Below are positions 34,259-46,431 of a stretch of DNA of 64,000 nucleotides, piece by piece. Below the pieces are notes generated by a model. It was not told the origin of the DNA. It saw only the letters and a program-made list of their open reading frames with translations, and did no database searches. The DNA is from Sesamum alatum (Eukaryota > Streptophyta > Magnoliopsida > Lamiales > Pedaliaceae), in assembly GCA_034509735.1 (NCBI GenBank), contig JACGWO010000005.1, positions 28,109,479 to 28,173,478 on the forward strand, given 5' to 3'. How positions within the stretch are numbered: the first letter of the stretch is position 1; each line of letters begins with the position of its first letter. Made by a program: the position numbers and the translations under genes.

Positions 34259-34500
34259 CGCATATACATATAAAATATGTGTATATGTATCTCTGCATAC
34301 AAACATAGTGGGCTAGCTGGTTCTTGGATCCGGAGATTCTGGCGCTTTTGGAGTATATTATATTCATCTATATGTTTAAAAATCCGATAGCCCACAAGAC
34401 ATGGTTTCGTTTTCCTCCCAGTATCGCCTCTCCCTAGGCTCAAACCCCTGTTTTCGTTGCCCACCAGCATCGGAGTTTGTATCATAGTTTTTTTTTTCTA

Positions 34501-37500
34501 ATGCCTGTTTATCCATGGACCCTCTTCTTCTTCTTCTTTGTTTCTACATTGATTTCTCCTTTTGCTTTCGCTCTTAGTCCGCAGGGAGAAATACTTCTCG
34601 CCTGGAAGAGCAGCTTGAAGGGCTCGCTCGAGGTTTTGAACAACTGGGATCCGACTGACGAGACTCCGTGTCGATGGTTTGGCGTCTCCTGCAACTTCAA
34701 GAATGAGGTTGTGGAGCTGAATTTGAAGTATGTTGATTTGCTTGGAAATGTGCCGTCGAATTTCAGCTCTTTGGAGTCTCTCACCAAGCTTATCTTGTCG
34801 GGGACTAATCTCACCGGGCCTATACCACGACAGATTGGTGATCTTCAGGAGTTGAGGCTCCTGGATTTGAGTGACAATGGATTGAGTGGTGAAATTCCTG
34901 GTGAGATTTGCAGCTTGGTGAAGCTGGAGCAGCTTTATCTCAACACGAATCGGCTGGAAGGCGAAATTCCTGGTGAAATTGGAAACCTGACAGGCCTGGT
35001 GGAGCTGACACTCTATGATAATCAGCTCAGTGGTGGGATTCCAGGCAGTATAGGCAATTTGAAGAAGCTGCAAGTGATTAGAGCTGGTGGGAACAAGAAT
35101 CTTGAAGGGCCCATCCCTCAAGAAATTGGAAACTGCACGAATTTGGTGTTGTTAGGCCTGGCAGAGACCAGCATTTCCGGGTTTCTTCCAGCTTCTCTTG
35201 GGAACTTGAAGAAACTCCAGACTCTCGCTGTTTACACCGCGCTTCTTTCCGGCCAAATCCCACCGGAACTTGGCGACTGCACGTCGCTGCAGAACATTTA
35301 TCTCTACGAGAACTCACTCACCGGTTCGATACCGACTCGATTAGGCAGCCTTCAGAACTTGCAGAACCTCCTGCTCTGGCAGAACAATTTGGTGGGCACT
35401 ATTCCTCCTGAGCTCGGCAACTGCCGTCAATTAATGGTCGTAGATGTGTCCATGAACTCGTTGACGGGCGTCATCCCGGAGTCGTTTGGGAACTTGAGCC
35501 TGTTGCAAGAGCTGCAGGTGAGTGTGAACCAAATTTCAGGCAAGATTCCAACTCAGCTTGGCAATTGCACGGGTTTGACCCATATCGAACTCGACAACAA
35601 TCAGCTGACCGGCAGCATTCCGACGGAATTTGGGAACTTGTTTAACTTAACGTTGTTGTTTTTGTGGCAAAATCGGCTGGAGGGTAATATCCCACCTTCT
35701 TTGTCTAATTGTCACATGTTGGAAGCCATTGACTTGTCGCAAAACGCATTGACAGGGCCGATTCCTAGTGGTATTTTCGAGTTGCAGAATCTGAACAAGC
35801 TTTTGCTGCTGGGGAACAATCTCTCCGGGACCATACCGCCTGAAATTGGAAACTGTTCTTCGTTGATTCGATTTCGAGCTAGTAATAACAAGCTCACCGG
35901 GAGTTTGCCGCCGGATATTGGGATGTTGAAGAATCTGAATTTCTTTGATCTTGGATCAAACCGGTTATCTGGGATCATCCCGGCTGAGATTTCTGGATGC
36001 AAGAATCTCACTTTTCTTGACCTGCATTCAAATTCGATAACAGGGAATCTGCCGGGGAGTTTGAATCAGCTTGCTGCCCTCCAGTTTCTTGATATTTCTG
36101 AGAATCTGATTGAAGGTACATTGAGTCCGAATCTTGGATCATTGAGTTCACTAACAAAATTGATTCTTGGACAGAACAGGCTCTCGGGTCCAATCCCGAG
36201 CGAAATTGGTTCGTGTTCTAGGCTTCAATTGCTTGATTTAAGCAGCAACGAGCTTGAGGGTCCAATTCCGGCGAGCTTGGGGAAGATTCCGGCATTGGAA
36301 ATAGCTCTCAATTTGAGCTGGAACAGACTTTCCGGTGGGATTCCAGAGGAGTTCACGGCATTGGACAGGCTAGGGGTGCTGGATATTTCTCACAACCAGC
36401 TCTCCGGCGACCTTCGTTATCTCGCCGACCTTCAAAATTTGGTGGTTCTCAATGTTTCCCACAACAACTTCTCCGGCCGTGTGCCGGAGACTTCATTCTT
36501 CTCCAAGCTGCCGCTCAGCGTCCTAGCAGGCAACCCCCAGCTGTGTCTTTCCAGCAACAAGTGCTCGGCCGACGATGGCGGGGCCACTAGGCACGGGAAG
36601 GCGGCGAGGGTGGCAATGGTGGTATTGCTCTGCACGGCATGTGTGCTACTCTTGACTGCGCTCTACATTATCCTCGGAGGCCGTGTTCGGGCCTACCTGG
36701 CTCGTGATGGTGATTTAGACAACAAGGACGACATGGAGTTGGGGGGGCCGTGGGAGGTCACCGTGTACCAAAAGCTCGACTTGTCCATTAACGATGTGGC
36801 TAAGTGTTTGACAGCTGTCAATGTGATCGGTCACGGCCGATCGGGCATTGTATATCGGGCTATAATCCCATCAGGGCAGACCATCGCCGTAAAAAGATTC
36901 CGTTCGTCAGAGAAGTACTCGGCCGCCACATTTTCATCCGAGATTACAACGTTAGCTCGCATTCGACACAGGAACATCGTTAGGCTGTTGGGGTGGGCCA
37001 CTAATAGGAGGACCAAGTTGTTGTTGTACGACTATTTACCTAATGGCACATTAGGCGCATTGTTACACGACGGGCGGGGGGAGAGAGTCGAGTGGGAGAT
37101 TCGATTCAAGATAGCATTGGGAGTTGCCGAGGGCTTAGCTTACTTGCACCACGACTGCGTGCCGCCCATCCTCCACCGCGATGTTAAGACACAAAACATA
37201 CTCTTAGGGGACCGATACGAGCCATGTTTAGCTGATTTTGGGCTAGCAAGGTTTATTGAGGATGAAAATGCTGGCTCTTTTTCAGCATATCCTCAGTTTG
37301 CTGGATCATATGGATACTTTGCCCCAGGTAATTTCCTTTTTAACTGTTTGCCCATCTCTTTTTATCTTGTTTTTTAAACTTTCTTCTTAATTTTACTGCA
37401 TTTTAGTTTTTTCCACCTAGAAAATTAAATGTTGGGTTTCAATTAGTTACTTCAACTAGGGTAGAAATCAAGAACATGATCAAGAAAAGAGGGTTCCACA

Positions 37501-38231
37501 AATCCTTGGCATTGGGTGCATGATCATTTTAGTGTTAGTTGGAAAAATCCAAGTGATGTTACTTGTTCTTGGATTAGTATCTTATGTTGTAATATTAGGG
37601 AGTTTTGCATGTGAGCTCATGTGATTGCTTCAACTTTTTGTCCAAACAAATTTGTCTTCACATGTTTGGCTTCTACACTTGCAATCAGCCCTTTTTGTTC
37701 TTCTAAACCTTGGTTCTTTTGGGCTATGCAGAGTATGCTTCCATGCTAAAGATTACCGAGAAGAGCGACGTCTATAGCTACGGCGTCGTCTTGCTAGAAA
37801 TCATAACCGGGAAACAACCAATAGACCCCTCGTTTCCAGATGGACAACACGTTATTCAGTGGGTGCGAGACCACTTAAAGAGCAAACGGGACCCAGTCGA
37901 CATCGTTGATCAGAAACTCCAAGGCCACCCAGACACACAAATCCAAGAAATGCTCCAAGCCCTCGGAATAGCCCTCCTCTGCACCAGCAACCGTCCAGAC
38001 GACCGTCCCACCATGAAAGACGTGGTGGCCCTACTGAAGGAGATTAAGCACGAGCACGCTGGAGGCGAGCAAGGCCACAAGCCCACAACTAACTTATCGA
38101 AGGGTTCAGACGATGCATCGTATTCTTCCTCTTCGGTGACCCCGGCTCAGTTGTTGCTTCTCCAAGGCTCGTCCAACTGCTCCTTCGCGTACTCTTCTTC
38201 CTCCACAAGTTACAATAATCGGCATCAATAA
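34501..38231 (+). CDS. LRR receptor-like kinase, RGI3-like
   Basis: Two exons, 34501-37327 and 37732-38231, with a GT-AG intron of 404 bases, encode 1108 residues. The start is the ATG at 34501; the frame is open slightly upstream but has no earlier ATG. In order: signal peptide (about 1-28), LRR N-terminal cap with CRWFGVSC, some 22-24 LRRs (about 75-665), a transmembrane helix (about 701-725) and a kinase domain (about 770-1060). The kinase keeps the glycine loop GHGRSG (777), the ATP lysine in AVK (K798), HRD (D894) and DFG (D912), so it should be active. The serine-rich tail fits the family. The LRR motifs (GNKNLEGPIP, LLLWQNNLVG) and the single intron in the APE segment resemble Arabidopsis RGI3/RGI4, receptors for RGF root-meristem peptides. 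Ligand and exact orthology are inference. Confidence 0.95.
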
Positions 38232-38698
38232 ATTGATCGGAAACAATACGCTTATTTGTTAGGAGTAGGAAAGCAATTTAGTTGGCATTGTAAAGAGCTA
38301 GGAGCACTAGTACTATTCAATATTTTGATTAAAAGTTCATAAAAACTTTGGGCAAAAGAGTCTCTAACAACCAAAGAAACTCCATTTTTTGCTATGTTTC
38401 TTTTGATGTAGTAATTCTTGCAACATTATTTGATGTGAAAATTTGAATCACGTAGCGTAAATTGGTTAAGATTAAGAATTATGTTTCAAACAAGATCATG
38501 ATGGTCATGTGTTTATCAAGTGTACAATAATGTGAGAGATGTAACTTTGCTTCGTGGACAAGTCTTTGTCAATCACTTCAAGGGAATAATAGGAGCACCA
38601 CAAGGATGTCTTGATGGGGCATCCGCCTCGTTCTTGTACCTATTCCAAAAATTTAAAGCATTTCGAGGATGATTTTTCTCTCTCATAAAGGCTAAGGA
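38232..38698. other. Receptor kinase 3' flank
   Basis: It probably includes the 3' untranslated region. No further gene is visible and no definite polyadenylation signal was assigned. Confidence 0.4.
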
Positions 38699-39052
38699 GG
38701 CGAAATTACAGTTTTGATCTATAGGAGTCGGGTTGAACATTTTTAATCTTCTGCTTTACAAGATTTTTAAAATGATTTTAAAATTCAAAAAATTATATAT
38801 ATATATATATATATATTAGTCTCATATTTTACGAAATTTTTAAAATTGTCCCAAAATTATGAAAACCTGACACATTTAGTTCCTTAATCCCGTAAAGTGG
38901 AGGACTATATGTGTCAGAGTTTTTCAATTTGGAAGCATTGAGGACTAAATGTGTCGAGTTTTCTTAATTTTGAAATCATTTTGAAAATTCCGTAAAGTAG
39001 AGGACTAAATGTATTGAAACCCTATCCTATGAACTAAAAATGTAATTTTGCC
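38699..39052. mobile_element. MULE-type MITE, relative of 24192-24551
   Basis: The ends GGCGAAATTACAGTTTT and AAAATGTAATTTTGCC are inverted repeats. The interior repeats aaaatgatttt and ggactaaatgtg words and has a TA run (38795-38817). The flanks match poorly, so the target duplication is uncertain. Confidence 0.55.
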
Positions 39053-39114
39053 AGCTAAAGCAAGTTCATAGGTGTGTAGTTAGGGTCTTGTGGACCTCGA
39101 TATCATAATATAAT

Positions 39115-39644
39115 GGAATAATTACATTGTCCTTGCTTGAGTTTTATAGTAATTATACATAAACTCCTGTGATTTTGAAAAATTACATCTGGTACATTTA
39201 AAGTTAGTTTTCGTCTAACAAATAGATTCTTCCATTAATCAAAATTCACCAAATTTGTTAATAATAGCAAAAAAAAAAAAAAATCTATATTTACCCTCGA
39301 TTAACTTATTACTAACTTATTGCATATCAAACAAATCTTTTTCTGACCAAACTATTCTTATAAATGTGAGAATATATATACCTCCTCACATACATTAGCA
39401 TGTGAATATGTATACGGGTAGTTTGGTTAGAAAAAAAAATATTTGATCTGCAATTGATAATAAGTCACACGATGGTAAATATAAATTTTTATTCAACTTT
39501 TTTGCTAATATCAGTAAATTTCGTGAATTTTGATTAACAAAAGGATCTATTAGATAGAAACAAATCAGTAGAGGTCATTTTTCAAATTACAAGGGATTTA
39601 CGTATAATTAAATCGAAGTTCACGGAGTGGAATATAACTATTCC
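39115..39644. mobile_element. MULE-type element, relative of 27470-27819
   Basis: The flanks TAATATAAT (39106-39114) and TAATATAGT (39645-39653) match at 8 of 9 bases. The ends GGAATAATTACATTG and ATATAACTATTCC are degraded inverted repeats. Shared internal words include gtctaacaaatag and ttagaaaaa. Confidence 0.65.
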
Positions 39645-39971
39645 TAATATAGTTTTCATTGAAATTTACGATGTCGTTGTTCTTGATAATCATTCTTGGA
39701 TTAAATTAATATTTTTGATTTATATATAGCGAAACGTATGTTTATAGTCAAGTGGTTAGGGTCTTGGATGAAGATGGATTTGTAACATCTAAACCATACC
39801 TGAATTCTCGTATTGAAATCTTTTGACCTCGCGATTTCTTGATAATAAATAATCGGATCAATTATCAGTTTGAATTTATAGTTACAACCAAGTTTCTTGG
39901 TATGTGGTTAGGGCCTTGAGGGCAATGATGAATTTTATAATACGCTTATGACTTGGTGCGATTATTTTTAT

Positions 39972-40377
39972 GGGAAAATTGTAATTTTAGTTCGATAATT
40001 AAAGGGTGGTATGTTTATCCTGCATAATTAATTTTCATAATTTAATCTTAAAATTTTAAAATTTTGGCAATTTTAATCTTTCTCTGACTTATTTGACCAG
40101 AAAAGTTTACGTGACTTGCACAAGATCTAATCAAATTGTAGTTTTAGTCCTGTAAATCAACTCATGCAGGATCAAAAAAGCCTATCCCCCAAGTTATAGG
40201 ACCAAAAATGCAATTTAATTGGGTCATTTGCAAGTCACATGATATTTTTCGATCAAATTGCCTGAAAAATGACTAAAAATGCCAAATTAAAAATTGCAGA
40301 ACTAAAGTACGAAAATCAATTTGTACAGGATCAAAGATGCCACCCCCATAAGTTATAGGACTAAAATTCATATTCTC
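39972..40377. mobile_element. Probable foldback MITE
   Basis: The left end (aattttagttcgataatt) and right end (agttataggactaaaatt) are inverted relatives, and internal words (ggatcaaa, tttgatcc type) also invert. I found no convincing target duplication. Confidence 0.45.
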
Positions 40378-40563
40378 ATTTTTTTTTTATATAGTAAAAT
40401 AGTGATATTGCGGGTTAAGGTCTTTTAGAATGAATAGTGAATTGCTGACCATAATGAACAAGTTCACCTTGGATCTCTTAGTTGTAGAGTCTACAAAAGA
40501 AACTATTGTAAGAAGCACATTGGGGAGGCCCTGGCTATGGCCCTTTAGTGCTTAAGGTAGGTA

Positions 40564-41369
40564 CACTAGAAGAAAAATGACTTTTAATCATGGTTAGCTA
40601 CTATGGTTAAATGTAAAAGGATTAAAAGCATTTTTAGTCCCTTAAGGTATTTGGTGTTTTCGTTCTTTAACTTTTTTGGGTAGCATTTTGGTTCACTATC
40701 TTTTTAATTCTCGTGATTTCAGTCCTTTTGTTCGCCAGAGTTCACCTCCACCGGCGAGAAGGGTGAACTCTGGCGAAAAAAGTCTGAAACCGCAAGAATT
40801 AAAAAAATACAGAATCAAAATGTTACTCTATAAAGTTAAAGGACCAAAATACTTGCAGAAATGGGCCAATAGGAACAAAAATTCAATTTTAAAATATCAC
40901 GTGGGAGGCACATGCATTTTTATTTATTTAATTTTTTTTGCGAGAATGGTGAATTCCAGTAAAAAAAGGACTAAAATCACGACAATTAAAAAGATATAGG
41001 ACTAAAATGTTACTCTAGAAAATTAAAAGACAAATACACCAAGTGACCTAAAAGTTACGGGACCAAAAATGCATTTATGCCAAAGTAAAAAATTATGACG
41101 GATACAAATTAACCACAGTTGTATAACGTCTATTACCCGTTATTTCAACAAGTAAGGCCAAAACATTTGCCACAGTTAAAAACTATGATAAATATTTTGG
41201 TCATAGGTAAAATCATAACGAATATTGATTAATCATATCAAAACTTATGTTATCACATCTATTTTGACTAACCGTGTTAAATGATATTGATTTGCTATGA
41301 TATTTATACAAGTCGTATTTATTTAAAGGGTAGGTTCTTATATATATATATATTTTTTTTTTGGTAGTG
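40564..41369. mobile_element. CACTA-like element with TSD, carrying a MULE-type MITE
   Basis: It starts CACTAGAAGAAAAATGAC and ends TTTTGGTAGTG, with GTA on both sides (40561-40563, 41370-41372), the 3 bp duplication size of CACTA elements. It shares ggttagctac and ccgttattt words with the CACTA-like MITEs at 30-32 kb. A MULE-type insertion occupies 40619-41081. Confidence 0.65.
40619..41081. mobile_element. MULE-type MITE nested in CACTA-like element
   Basis: The ends GGATTAAAAGCATTTTTAGTCC and the inverse of ggaccaaaaatgcatttatgcc match. The flanks AATGTAAAA (40610-40618) and AAAGTAAAA (41082-41090) agree at 8 of 9 bases. Its centre has a perfect 16 bp palindrome (TTCGCCAGAGTTCACC and its inverse, about 40730-40776). 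Confidence 0.7.
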
Positions 41370-41372
41370 GTA

Positions 41373-42622
41373 GGTTATAAGAGAAAGATAAGATAAGGTC
41401 GTAAGAATGATAGGGTAGTAAAAGTTGTACCTACTACATGAAATGCGACAATTTATAAATTTTTCTAACTTTTCGATTTTATATAAACCACATACACGGA
41501 AATAATTGGACGATCACGATGAATCCATACATATTAAGGTTATTAGATGCTAGGTCTGGTTTGTACAAAACCCTAAAATAATTAATCGAATCCACAAACC
41601 TGTCCAAAGAGCATAGAAATGTTGAGAATAGGCCTTGGTACGACATTCATAAGATTACCCCAACATCAATTGGATTAACCAATTTCTCATTTTGTAGGTA
41701 TTCCGTTATTGAAAAATTATGACATGATAGTGTCTTGATAGTAAATTATTGAATCAATCAATAATTCTTATTGTTCATGCTTTTATTATCACTCGTTAAC
41801 ATGTAAGAAAACATTGTTTCATAAGGGCAACTACCTAGCTGTTATCAAATAAGATTTCCTGCAAGATCTTATCTATCTTCGTAGGTGGTCATAGAGTAAC
41901 ATTCAGCGACAGAGGAAAACAGAACTAATCCTACTTACCTATCCATCATACACTAAATACTGATATCAATACTAGATGAGACGGTTATGATTGATATCTC
42001 CAGAGCTAACCCCCATCCAAAAAAAAAAAGGGAAAAAAAAAAAGGAAAAACCCTTTTCGGCCATGAATGTGAAAGGATGAGAAGAAGCTTCTTCTTCCCC
42101 TTTATGCAACTCCAAAAGGACCCCCACCATGTGTGAAAGTGATGCAAACAACACAACATTACAAAGGTGATGATGATGCAAGAATTGACAGGCATGCCTT
42201 TATTGACAACCTAAACCATGTCCTATCATGCATGCACCTTTACATATGCCACTTCTTGCCACCTTTGATTTTACGTCTCAAGAAAGGATGGATAGACAGA
42301 TGGGGTCATGATAAGGTAATAATCCGTGTCAACTACTTGAGAGAACAAGTGAAAATTTTCTTGGCACAAATCCCACAAAGATTCAACAAGGTAGTTCTTG
42401 ACGGCCCCCTCTTTTGCACTTCATTTTGGGTCATAACACTAAGGAATCACAGGTTGATTTTGTTCACTTAAAGGGGTAAACTCATCTTTTCTTGGATGTG
42501 GGATTCACCCATACACCGATCGTCAGGGCAATAGATTAAACTCATCGTACATCCCTTTAGGTGTGCATTGAGTGCTTAAATCATTGTAACATATTCATCA
42601 TTAAAAAAAAAAAAAAAGAGAA
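41373..42622. other. Intergenic, no gene recognised
   Basis: The stretch 42060-42475 is less AT-rich and has a plus-strand open frame (42133-42471, 112 codons) without recognisable motifs; it could be a decayed exon or noncoding RNA but nothing supports either. The rest is featureless. Confidence 0.4.
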
Positions 42623-42875
42623 AAATGCAAGTAATTCCTTATGATATTGTAAATGTGTAAATTACATTTCAATGAAAAAATAAATAATAATTTATCCTCT
42701 TATATTTTTTAAAATAAAACAATTTACCACATATGTCTTTCAAAATGAAGCAATTTACCTCTCTGCCTAGGGAGGTAAATTGCTTCATTTTGGAAAACAC
42801 AAGGGGATAAATTGTTATTTTTTTTTATAGAGGTAATTTGCTCATTTGCAATATCACTGGGGAGTAAATTGCATT
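42623..42875. mobile_element. MULE-type MITE, relative of 13654-13910
   Basis: The element folds back around cctagg at about 42766-42772, with inverted arms (gcaatttacctc and gaggtaaattgc type). The ends carry the TGCAAGTAATTCC and TTGCAT words of the family. An A-run at the left edge obscures the target duplication. Confidence 0.55.
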
Positions 42876-43711
42876 AAAGCCTTTTAAAAAAAGTTGAGTT
42901 ACAACGACTTTAATGAGATTTGAAATAATTATGGACACTTATTGTTATTTCAAAAATTATGAATATCCCTTGAAGTTTTTAATCTCTAATCAAGGAGCTA
43001 AAATGGTCTATTTTGCCCTTGATTTTTTTTTAAATTGTAAAAAAATCAGCCAAGGCAAATTACGTTATTGTTCCTCTGTGTAAAAACGTAAGAAACCTCT
43101 CCCTGTGCATTTTTGTTCAAATATTTTAAAAAAATTAATAAATAATTCAATTTGCATAAGTGCATTTAGGTTAGTTCACCTATAAAATGGATGAAAATGA
43201 GTTATTTGTTAGACAGTTACAGACCTCAGGGAATATTTGTAATTTTTAAAACAATGAGAGATATCCGTAGTTATACCAAACCTCAAGAGAAATTATTGTA
43301 ATTCACCCTTTAAAAAATAAAGTATGTACCAACCATTTCATTATCTTGAAATTTGCAAATCGAATATGCAACAACATCGGGATCTAATTGCGCCAGAGTT
43401 AAACTGACCGTGAGATAGTTCTTTTGACAGTCAAGAACACATTAGTCATTTCACTGTTCTCATCACGAATTCGCCCCGTCCCTAGAGTTTTTGCATTAAG
43501 ATCCACTCCCTTTGCCTCAAATCACATCCTATGACATGGAGAATGACTTAATTACCCTCTACTCAAGCTTAACATCTTCAACTCTGACTAAAAGTTCCAA
43601 CAATAAGGAAAACTTTAATCTAAACTTGCTCTCTGATTTATTTGACTCGACCAACTCTAATTTGGGTAAAAAATTTACCAACAACAAAGCACTGAGTCCA
43701 CACTCGTATAC

Positions 43712-43748
<37 letters not shown>

Positions 43749-44077
43749 GAAAAAGAGGGGTCTCGTATTTCACATTTTTAAGGTAAACAAAAGATTCCCT
43801 TTTTGCCCTTTTTGGCTTTTCCCACTGCCATGCGGGAAAAGACCAAAAAGCCCACACAGCACATAACCGTTAGTACTTTGTGCAAAGTGAATGGACCCCC
43901 ACATGGGCATGGTTAGATCTGTGTGCTGTGCTGCTGATCCAACTGCTCCTATTATCTCTTCTTAAATGCTGGTGATGCAGGAGGACTTGTGATCTTTTGG
44001 GAGGGGAAATACTAAAAAGTGTATCAAAAGATTCCCAACTTAGATAACAAGGACACAGGGATACCCCCAGCTCTAAG
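42876..44077. other. Intergenic with TA microsatellite and hairpin
   Basis: No gene. A TA repeat lies at about 43717-43745. A 16-17 bp inverted repeat (43808-43823 and 43834-43850, one bulged base) brackets a 10-base loop, followed by related inverted cacacagcac and gtgtgctgtg words. The open frame 43512-43781 is low-complexity and not credible. Confidence 0.4.
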
Positions 44078-45824
44078 TGGTTATTTTTATTTTGGTCCCT
44101 GTGTTTTTAATTAATTTTTAAAATGGTCCAATTCTTTTTATTATTTTTCAATTTCATCCTTTTAGTGAAATTTTGACCAATTTTTTAGGTCAAAAAATGA
44201 TTTTTGACAAAAATACCCCCAAAAGTTTTAGTAAAATATTCACAATTGCAAAAACATCCCTTTATTTTCAAGCTCAATTTCGATTTAGTCCCTTATTATG
44301 GCTAGAAAATTATGACCGTTGGAATTTGACCATTTGAATGTCACAGTTGGAATTTGGCCTTTTGCCATACTTCCTTATGATATATTGTACAATTATAAAT
44401 GAAATATAGTAATAAAATTTGATAAAAACAAGAAAAATGCAGTAAGAAATTTGCAAATATCCAATAGCAATCAACTCAATTTTATTTTATTTTTGTTTTT
44501 TTTTACATAAAAATTAGTCATCAACTACATATCATTTCCAAACAATTATTGTTTATACATTGATTATGTCTTCTTCAGATTCAATCAACCAACAACATCA
44601 ATGGAGCAACGATAAAAGCATATAAGATATATCATAATATATACTATGCCAGTATATTTAGATATGCCGATCAAGCTCAAAAATATCTATACCTTTATAT
44701 AATTGAAAAGCACATTTTTGGGGGTTATTTTCATTTTGGTCCTTGTATTTTAATCAATTTTCAAAATCATCCAATTTTTTTGTTATTTTTCAATTTTATC
44801 CATTTGGTGGAATTTTGACCAATTTTTCCTTCAATTAAAGAGTGTTCTTGTACTTTTGTTTATATTTATAAAAAAAAAAATTGTGGGTTGTAAATATTAT
44901 AGCATAGTATATATTATGGTATTATCTTATACCAATATATGCACACTCAATTGTGTAAGCATAATTACTTTTAAACTTAAAAACTAATTAATTATTATTT
45001 TAAAAAATATAAATTAATTAGATAAATAAAAATTGCTAGAAGAATATATAAAAGTTATGAAGAAATGAGAGAATAAAAAAGAATGTGGAAATTGATAAAA
45101 TAGAGAATGGGAAATTGAGTAGAGAGAGTGAGAGTAAAATAGAGATTAACAAAATAAATAAAAAATTAAAAAATTGACATACCAAAATAGAAAATGACAC
45201 CAAAAAGGTGATTTTCAATTATATAAAGGTATAGATATTTTGGGATTGATCGACATATTTAAATATACTGGCATAGTATATATTATGACATATCTTATAT
45301 ACTTTTTATCGTTGCTCCATTGATGTTGTTGTTGGTTGAATCTGAAGAAGATATAATCAATGTATAAACAATAATTATTTGGAAATGATATGTGGTTGAT
45401 GACTGATTTTTATGTAAAAAAAAAAAATTGAGTTGATTGCTATTGGATATTTGCAAACTTCTTGTTGCATTATTCTTGCTTTTGTCAAATTTAATTTGTA
45501 TATTACAATTCTAGTTGTACAATATATTATAAGGGAGTATGATTCCAACTGTCAATAGTGACATTCAAATGGTCAAATTCCAACAGTCATAATATCCTAG
45601 CCATAATGAGGGACTAAATCGAAATTGAGTTTGAAAATAGAGGGATGCTTATGTAATTGTGCATATTTTACTAAAATTTTTGGGGCATTTTTGTCAAAAA
45701 CTATTTTTTGACCCAAAAAATTGATTAAAATTCCACTAAAAGGATGAAATTGAAAATAAAAAAAAAATTGAACTATTTTGAAAATCAATTAAAAACACAG
45801 GGACCAAAATGAAAATAACCCCAA
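44078..45824. mobile_element. Large foldback element with arms of about 600 bp
   Basis: Bases about 44078-44690 and 45225-45824 are inverted copies, recognisable throughout: the ends (ggttatttt-attttggtccctg against cagggaccaaaat), the middle (gattcaatcaacc against ggttgaatc) and the inner edge (atctatacctttatataatt). A third partial copy of the outer end lies at 44725-44840. There is no coding sequence. MULE-like foldback is likely from the TIR style, but the flanks match only loosely. Confidence 0.75.
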
Positions 45825-46003
45825 TTCTAAAGGTCCACCACATCACCCTATGCACACCCACATGCTCTTGAAGGTGACTTTGCCACAAGTACATATCATG
45901 ATTTGAAGAATTTTTTTTAAAAAAAATCATATAATCTAGTGAATTTTTCTAAGTATGCTATCGCTCAAGATCGATTTTTATCAATATACATGAGCAGACT
46001 GAA

Positions 46004-46422
46004 GGCGAAATTACACTTTTAGTCTGATGCTTTCAAAATAATCCAAAATCGAGAATACTCGACATATTTACTCCCCTGCTTTACGATAATTTCAAAATGG
46101 TACCAATATTGGAAAAACTCGATACATTTAATTACATGTCCAAGTTTTCTTAACAAAATAGATGGCAAGGACACGCGGAATGCACGTATCTATCAATTGT
46201 GTGGTGAGAAGCCTAGCTCATGGACACACGCTTCCGCGTGTTGGACGTGAGACCAAATATATCGAGTTTTCTAAATTTTGAAATCTTTTGAAATTCCATA
46301 AAGTAGAGGACTAAATGGGTCAAAAAAAAATTTAATTTTGGGATCATGTTGAAAATTATATAAAATAGAGGACTAAAAGTACTGAACTCCTATCCTATGA
46401 GATTAAAAGTATAATTTTGTTG
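46004..46422. mobile_element. MULE-type MITE, relative of 24192-24551
   Basis: The flanks CAGACTGAA (45995-46003) and CAGACTGTA (46423-46431) match at 8 of 9 bases. The ends GGCGAAATTACACTTTTAGT and TTAAAAGTATAATTTTG are inverted relatives. A less AT-rich stretch at 46150-46255 interrupts the family wording, possibly another insertion. Confidence 0.68.
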
Positions 46423-46431
46423 CAGACTGTA

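Noticed and set aside
34498..35121. 207-codon minus-strand open frame inside the receptor kinase gene
   Set aside because: It lies opposite the LRR coding sequence and mirrors its periodic codons; no motif of its own.
42133..42471. 112-codon open frame that might be a small gene
   Set aside because: No recognisable motif, no splice or regulatory support; not called as a gene.
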